NCBI RefSeq assembly: GCF_003054265.1 | Contig: NZ_QBKT01000005.1 | Coordinates: 310,001 to 374,000 of the forward strand | DNA from: Kordia periserrulae | GTDB taxonomy: Bacteria > Bacteroidota > Bacteroidia > Flavobacteriales > Flavobacteriaceae | Length of the DNA: 64,000 bases | Direction: 5' to 3' | Shown here: in pieces, positions 63,840 to 64,000 of the stretch | Numbering within the stretch: position 1 is the first letter of the stretch | Layout of the letters: each line of letters begins with the position of its first letter | Position numbers and translations under genes: made by a program | Notes under the pieces: generated by a model | What the model saw: only the letters and a program-made list of their open reading frames with translations | What the model was told of the DNA's origin: nothing | Databases searched by the model: none

Positions 63840-64000
63840 GTGTAAAATGTATTAAATTAATATATGTTTTGAAGTTTTTCACAGTCAAATGGAATAGCTA
63901 TTCTTTTTTTTTAATTGATGAGACCGTGTAAAATTTATAAGTCAAAACTATATTATGAATGGCTCGGTTTAAAGTGGCAATCTATAAAGTGTATTCTTCA

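Noticed and set aside
63892-63903. GAATAGCTATTC palindrome near the window end
   Set aside because: A 12-base palindrome with no loop in AT-rich DNA is expected by chance and has no paired site.

Overview
The window looks like a chromosome segment from a member of the Flavobacteriaceae (Bacteroidota), probably close to Kordia. This is inferred from AT-rich DNA, flavobacterial-type promoters (a TTG element and TAnnTTTG), Bacteroidota-type lipoproteins with TSP3 and Calx-beta domains, CreD with its winged-helix regulator, TPR-AraC membrane regulators, and short peptides with K-rich leaders ending in GG that resemble those annotated as class I lanthipeptides in Kordia-like genomes. No ribosomal RNA is present to fix the taxonomy.

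Region 1 (1-9472) is a defence island beside ssrA. It holds the end of hsdM, then hsdS, hsdR and two DUF262 proteins with the DGQQR motif; the second also has a DUF1524 nuclease motif. A broken serine recombinase follows, lacking its catalytic domain and carrying a frameshift, and its frame runs into the 3' end of the tmRNA gene on the opposite strand. This suggests an element that inserted at ssrA and later decayed. Region 2 (9641-20.6 kb) has an alanine/saccharopine dehydrogenase-type enzyme, two paralogous giant lipoproteins, and a creD/regulator/membrane-protein locus whose two promoters share a palindrome.

Region 3 (20.8-28.1 kb) is the most unusual part. Two tandem histidine kinases without a response regulator are followed by two successive units, each made of a TPR-transmembrane-AraC regulator and a small Cys-rich peptide gene with a RiPP-like leader. 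No modification enzyme is visible. Region 4 (28.2-35.2 kb) has a minus-strand operon of lipoprotein, ABC ATPase, ABC permease and kdsA, then typA.

Region 5 (35.4-52.5 kb) is a surface-polysaccharide region. It contains a SAM methyltransferase, a membrane sulfatase-like protein, parDE, a FemAB-like protein, an FdtB-type aminotransferase, a Wzx flippase, two hexapeptide acyltransferases, four glycosyltransferases and an FdtA-type ketoisomerase. It is interrupted by housekeeping genes (a Dps-like protein, CIA30, trmL). FdtA plus FdtB plus an acyltransferase point to a dTDP-3-(acyl)amino-3,6-dideoxyhexose.

Region 6 (52.6-63.8 kb) has ftsE, three tandem RiPP-like peptide genes each with its own terminator hairpin, a TPR protein paired with an outer-membrane barrel, an amidohydrolase lipoprotein, a DUF2911 protein and an unrecognised protein. 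Intergenic gaps in regions 5 and 6 carry a dispersed family of palindromic repeats whose stems covary between copies.
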